Below are positions 13,089-16,280 of a stretch of 16,280 bases of DNA, piece after piece (the stretch's first letter is position 1; each line of letters begins with the position of its first letter). The stretch is from contig CAKUHJ010000033.1 of the NCBI GenBank assembly GCA_934655935.1, positions 1 to 16,280 on the forward strand, read 5' to 3'. The notes beneath the pieces are model-generated. The model did not search any database. It was not told the origin of the DNA and worked only from the letters and a program-made list of their open reading frames with translations. The stretch is from an uncultured Oscillospiraceae bacterium (lineage in GTDB: Bacteria > Bacillota > Clostridia > Oscillospirales > Oscillospiraceae). The position numbers and the translations under genes are program-made.

Positions 13089-13577
13089 ATGAACATCCGG
13101 GAAGCATTGCGGCGCGTGCCGCCGGAGCAGCGCACATTTGCAGGCATCTGCATCCGGCCCATTGCGGACGATGAGGACCTGTGGTTTGCAGCCGTGGAAT
13201 GTGAGCTGGCGCCCGGGCAGGAGGAATTTGTGAACCCTGCGGGCTTTTCCATCGGGCGGGCATATCTCGCGCCGGAAAAAAATGTGCCCTGCATCATCTG
13301 CAGGGCGGGAACGCGGATCGGTTATCTGGTTTTCCGGATGTGGGCCGCAGGCGGCGCATTCAGCTGGAGCTATTATCTGGACCGGCGCGCACAGGGCCAG
13401 GGCTTCGGCACGGCGGCAGCACGCCTGGCCGTGCAGATTTTAAGGGCGGCGGACCCCGCTATGCCCATCCGCCTGGCCGTCGACGAACGCAACCGGCGGG
13501 CACAGGCAGTCTACCGGCGCGTCGGCTTTCAGCGGCTTCCTGAGCGCGACGGGGACGAGCTGGTCTTCTCCATCTGA
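13089..13577 (+). CDS. GNAT-family N-acetyltransferase
   Basis: The 162-residue protein has the GNAT order: N-terminal strand ICIRPIADDEDLW at about 20-32, a central strand pair (CIICRAGTRIGYLVFRM), the acetyl-CoA-binding motif A with RRAQGQGFGTAAARLAVQIL at about 100-119, and motif B LAVDERNRRAQAVYRRVGF at about 130-148. The Q/R-x-x-G-x-G/A loop (QGQGFG) is intact. The layout resembles polyamine or small-molecule acetyltransferases of the PaiA/BltD kind, but the acceptor cannot be told from sequence. It has its own promoter. Its last 49 bp overlap the 3' end of the convergent LysR gene, so transcripts of the two are complementary there. Confidence 0.9.
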   Translation: MNIREALRRVPPEQRTFAGICIRPIADDEDLWFAAVECELAPGQEEFVNPAGFSIGRAYLAPEKNVPCIICRAGTRIGYLVFRMWAAGGAFSWSYYLDRRAQGQGFGTAAARLAVQILRAADPAMPIRLAVDERNRRAQAVYRRVGFQRLPERDGDELVFSI

Positions 13578-14443
13578 CGCAGAAAGTCCAGCACGCATTC
13601 GCGCAGCCGCACAATGGCCTCGGAGCGCTGCGCCTGCACAGGAAGCCCCATTCCAAGCTCCCGGCTTGCGCAGGGGCTGACCGGAAGCACGCATACGCCC
13701 TCGGTCCGCCCGCGGAGCATCATCTCCGCCATCATTGTGACGCCCAGCCCCTTGCCTACCATGCGGATAACCGTCTCGTCGTCCACCCGGCAGGGATGAA
13801 TTTTCGGCGTTACGCCGTAGCGTGCAAAGGCGGCGTGCACATCGACGTCAAACCTGCCGTAGGGCATCAGAAAATCCTTGCCGCCGAAGGCCTCGATCGG
13901 GAAGCTGCTCTGCCCGGCGAACGGGTCGTCCTCGGGGACGATGGCATACATCAGGTCGCTGTGCAGCGGCGTCCAGTCACAGGAGAAGCCCGGCTGCTTC
14001 GCGGCGAAAATTACGTCGGTCTGCCACTGCTCCAGAAGCTCGAAGGGCTCGAGCGCATGGTCGACCATCCGCAGATCCACGGTTACCTCCGGACAGACGC
14101 GGCGGAAACGGTAGAGAATTTCCGGCATCCAGTGCATCGCGATGCTTGCGTAGGCCGCGATGCGGATGGTGCCGGTTTTCTTTTCCGCGATCACGGAAAT
14201 CTCGTTTTCCAGCTGCGCATGCGCGCGCAGAAATTCCCGGATCGACGGCATCAGCGCCTCGCCCTCCTTTGTCAGGCAGACGCCGCTGTGCCCGCGCTGC
14301 ACCAGCGTCAGGCCGATCTCCCGCTCCAGGCTGTTCACCAGATGCGTCAGCCCGGACTGGGTATAGCCCACAACCTCGGAGGCTCTGGAAAAGCTCCCAA
14401 GGTCAACCGCCGTCATCAGAATTTCAAGCTTTTTGCTGTCCAT
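13529..14443 (-). CDS. LysR-family transcriptional regulator
   Basis: The 304-residue regulator has an N-terminal winged helix-turn-helix (about 1-60): MDSKKLEILMTAVDLGSF, then SRASEVVGYTQSGLTHLVNSLEREIG, ending in the LysR wing LVQRGHSGVCLTKEG. An effector-binding domain of the periplasmic-binding type follows (about 88-290), beginning TGTIRIAAYASIAMHWMPEIL. ATG 14443 is chosen because a GGAG lies 9 nt upstream and the protein then starts at the normal family position. ATG 14479 would add 12 residues and has no ribosome binding site. It is divergent from brnQ with a shared promoter region, which is typical of a LysR regulator and its target. Control of branched-chain amino acid uptake is therefore likely, but is inference. 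Confidence 0.92.
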   Translation of the reverse strand: MDSKKLEILMTAVDLGSFSRASEVVGYTQSGLTHLVNSLEREIGLTLVQRGHSGVCLTKEGEALMPSIREFLRAHAQLENEISVIAEKKTGTIRIAAYASIAMHWMPEILYRFRRVCPEVTVDLRMVDHALEPFELLEQWQTDVIFAAKQPGFSCDWTPLHSDLMYAIVPEDDPFAGQSSFPIEAFGGKDFLMPYGRFDVDVHAAFARYGVTPKIHPCRVDDETVIRMVGKGLGVTMMAEMMLRGRTEGVCVLPVSPCASRELGMGLPVQAQRSEAIVRLRECVLDFLRQMEKTSSSPSRSGSR

Positions 14444-14469
14444 CGTATCACGCTCCACGAGGGTATTAC

Positions 14470-14513
14470 AAAGTGTCATGGATTTATTATAATCGTGCGT
14501 TTCACTTTTGCAA
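14470..14513. promoter_or_regulatory. divergent promoter region of the LysR gene and brnQ, shared palindromic -10
   Basis: The 8-bp palindrome ATTATAAT (14486-14493) gives a TATAAT on both strands. The minus strand also has TTGCAA (14508-14513) at 16-bp spacing, a good promoter for the LysR gene. The plus strand has a poorer ATTACA (14465-14470) at 17 bp. An inverted repeat, CAAAGTG (14469-14475) and CACTTTTG (14503-14510), brackets the -10 and may be the regulator's site. Confidence 0.5.
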
Positions 14514-14553
14514 GCCCATCCGTTAGAATTTTTCTGTGATGAGTGATTGTTTT

Positions 14554-15912
14554 ATGAATGAAAACGCAAAGAAGCTGACCTTCCGGCAGAAGCTGCTGGT
14601 GGCGATGACGCTGTTCGGTATGTTTTTTGGCGCGGGAAACCTGATTTTCCCGGTCCACCTCGGCCAGCTGGCCGGCAGCAGCGTCCTGCCTGCAACGCTT
14701 GGCTTTATCATCACCGCGGTCGGAATTCCCATTTTTGGCGTGGCCGCCATCGGCGCGACGCATTCCGACGGCCTGCAGGCGCTCGCCTCCAAGGTCGGCA
14801 AGGGCTACGGCGTTTTCTTTACCTGTCTTCTGTACCTGACCATCGGCCCGCTGTTCGCCATTCCGCGCTGCGCGACGGTGTCGTTCACGACCGGCGTTGC
14901 GCCGATGCTTCAGGACCCCGGCCGTGAATGGCTGGCCCTGCTGGTCTTCTCCGCCGCCTTTTTTGCCTTTGTTCTGTTTTTCTCTCTCCGGCCCGGAAAA
15001 ATCACGGTCTGGATCGGCAAGATCATCAACCCCGTGTTCCTGATTTTCCTCGCGGTGCTGGTGGTTGCGGCGCTGCTGCGCCCGGGCGCGCCCGCCTCGT
15101 CCGTAGAGCCGGCGGAGGCCTACCGCTCCGGCGCGTTCTTCGCCTCCTTCATCGAGGGCTACGGCACGATGGACGCGATTGCCGGGCTGGCCTTCGGCAT
15201 TGTCGTCATCGATGTGATCCGGCGCATGGGCGTCAGCGACGACGACGCCATCGCCCGCGACGTGCTCAGCTCCGGCGTTCTCACGGGCGTCGGCATGGCG
15301 ATCATCTACGTGTTCACCATTCTGATGGGCGCGCAGTCGCGCGGCCTGTTCGAGACCTCCGAAAACGGCGGCATTGCGCTGACGCAGCTGGCAGGGCACT
15401 ACCTTGGAAGTGCCGGACAGCTGATTCTGGCCGTTACCATTACCTTCGCCTGCCTGAAAACGTCCATCGGCCTTGTCACCTCCTGCTCGGAGACCTTTGT
15501 CAAGATGACCGGAGGAAAAATCCCCTATCCGGTGTGGGCTGTGCTGTTTACGCTGTTTTCCTTCGCGGTCTCCAATGTGGGCCTGAGCGCGATCATCGAA
15601 TACTCGATCCCGGTTCTGATGCTGATCTATCCGCCCGCCATTGCGCTGATTGTGCTGGCCTTCGTCGGCAAGCTGTTCCAGCATGACCGCAGAGTTTATC
15701 TCTGCGTCATGGCCGGCACGTGGGCCGCGGCAATCCTCGACTTCATAAAGACGCTCCCCGCGTTCGCGCGCGAAGCGCTCCACCTGCAGGGCGCAATCAG
15801 CTTTGCAGAGCGGTACCTCCCCCTGTTTGACAAGAATCTTGGCTGGCTGCTGCCGGCGTGCATCGGCTTTGCCGTCGGCATGCTCCTTCACCTGTGCGCA
15901 AAGCGCCGCTGA
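14554..15912 (+). CDS. brnQ: BrnQ-type branched-chain amino acid carrier
   Basis: The 452-residue membrane protein of the LIVCS family imports leucine, isoleucine and valine with Na+ or H+. The N-terminal block LTFRQKLLVAMTLFGMFFGAG followed by NLIFPVHLG is diagnostic, as is GPLFAIPRCATVSFTTGV with its Pro-Arg in the middle of the protein. About twelve hydrophobic helices are visible, matching the family's length and topology. I chose ATG 14554 because GAGTGAT lies 6 nt upstream and the family sequence starts there. GTG 14536 and ATG 14539 would add up to six residues without a good site. It is divergent to a LysR gene that probably regulates it. No clear terminator follows, and the TIGR04076 gene begins 31 nt later, so readthrough is likely. 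Confidence 0.93.
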   Translation: MNENAKKLTFRQKLLVAMTLFGMFFGAGNLIFPVHLGQLAGSSVLPATLGFIITAVGIPIFGVAAIGATHSDGLQALASKVGKGYGVFFTCLLYLTIGPLFAIPRCATVSFTTGVAPMLQDPGREWLALLVFSAAFFAFVLFFSLRPGKITVWIGKIINPVFLIFLAVLVVAALLRPGAPASSVEPAEAYRSGAFFASFIEGYGTMDAIAGLAFGIVVIDVIRRMGVSDDDAIARDVLSSGVLTGVGMAIIYVFTILMGAQSRGLFETSENGGIALTQLAGHYLGSAGQLILAVTITFACLKTSIGLVTSCSETFVKMTGGKIPYPVWAVLFTLFSFAVSNVGLSAIIEYSIPVLMLIYPPAIALIVLAFVGKLFQHDRRVYLCVMAGTWAAAILDFIKTLPAFAREALHLQGAISFAERYLPLFDKNLGWLLPACIGFAVGMLLHLCAKRR

Positions 15913-15943
15913 GTCCGGCCCGCCGGCAAAAAGAGGCAAACGC

Positions 15944-16267
15944 ATGAAAAAGGTCAGAATTACGGTCATGCGCAGGGCATCCTACCCGGATCTGTCCGCG
16001 CAGTATGAAAATCCGCTTTCGGACGCGTGCGATATGCAGCCGGGACAGGTCTTTCTTTCTGACGGCTGGCAGCAGCCGGAGGGCCTGTGCAGCAGCGCCT
16101 GGTCCAGCCTCTCTCCGTTCGTCATGACGCTGGCCTGCGGCGGCAGCCGCATTTATGGAAGCTGGATGAAGAACCCCAGAAGCGCCATGATTTCCTGCAA
16201 CGACGGCTTCCGCCCGGTCAGCTTCTATCTTGAGGCGCTGGAGGACGAGACCCCGGACGAGGACTGA
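15944..16267 (+). CDS. TIGR04076 family protein
   Basis: The 107-residue soluble protein starts MKKVRITVMRRASYPDLSAQ. It has the spaced family residues: a Cys near 29 followed by MQPGQVF, then PEGLCSSAWSSL, a central ACGG segment, YGSW, and the C-terminal SCNDGFRPVSFYLE. This pattern fits TIGR04076, a family of small Cys-containing proteins of unknown function common in anaerobes. The two most conserved cysteines (in CSSAW and SCNDG) are present. It has no signal peptide. ATG 15944 has an AGAGG site 8 nt upstream, and the gene lies 31 nt after brnQ, so it may be cotranscribed. The role is unknown; a metabolic link to amino acid uptake is only suggested by position. Confidence 0.82.
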   Translation: MKKVRITVMRRASYPDLSAQYENPLSDACDMQPGQVFLSDGWQQPEGLCSSAWSSLSPFVMTLACGGSRIYGSWMKNPRSAMISCNDGFRPVSFYLEALEDETPDED

Positions 16268-16280
16268 ACCGGCCCAAAGC

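Noticed and set aside
14476..15969. 497-codon open frame on the minus strand
   Set aside because: It is the reverse of brnQ, whose motifs and helices are clear. The antisense product is Gly/Arg/Gln-rich with no family signal.

Overview
The window looks like a chromosomal segment of a GC-rich gut Firmicute, probably Clostridia of the Oscillospiraceae/Ruminococcaceae type. The reasons are strong AGGAGG-type ribosome binding sites, TTG starts, a VTC/DUF4956/CotH operon, a BrnQ carrier, a TIGR04076 protein and a serine recombinase of a type common in these bacteria. This placement is inference from gene content. The flanks are visibly GC-rich. The central block, about 6.47-12.3 kb, is clearly AT-richer and looks horizontally acquired.

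Left flank (1-6305). The window opens with the 3' end of a probable sugar nucleotidyltransferase, a single-pass membrane protein (258-770) and a small soluble protein (902-1156) with a good promoter and terminator. Next, on the minus strand, is a tight three-gene operon: VTC-type polyphosphate polymerase domain protein, DUF4956 membrane protein and exported CotH-family protein. Divergent from it is an OmpR-family response regulator/histidine kinase pair. The 144-bp gap between them holds a 53-bp dyad built from four TTTCAG-type boxes with an 11-bp period. This suggests that the regulator controls both itself and the operon.

Centre (6341-12334). All genes lie on the minus strand. In transcription order they are: ABC ATPase, ABC-2 permease, an 84-residue cysteine-free hydrophobic peptide ending in Lys/Arg-rich sequence and Ala-Trp, a 501-residue polytopic membrane protein, a SpoIIM/DUF95 protein, a 207-residue membrane protein and a second ABC ATPase. 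Precursor, large membrane protein, DUF95 protein and ATPase together are the established layout of circular bacteriocin loci (circularin A, AS-48, carnocyclin). The peptide's C-terminus resembles that of AS-48. I therefore read the block as a probably undescribed circular bacteriocin cluster with a dedicated self-protection/export ABC transporter. A strong hairpin separates the precursor from the maturation genes. The 3' end of the block has five consecutive hairpins, the last being a terminator. A serine recombinase gene and a pair of 20-bp direct repeats sit at the upstream edge.

Right flank (12928-16280). This part holds a GNAT acetyltransferase, a convergent LysR regulator overlapping its 3' end, a divergent BrnQ branched-chain amino acid carrier sharing a palindromic -10 with the LysR gene, and a TIGR04076 protein. 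No tRNA, rRNA, CRISPR array or complete insertion sequence was seen. No gene-free stretch exceeds 300 bases.
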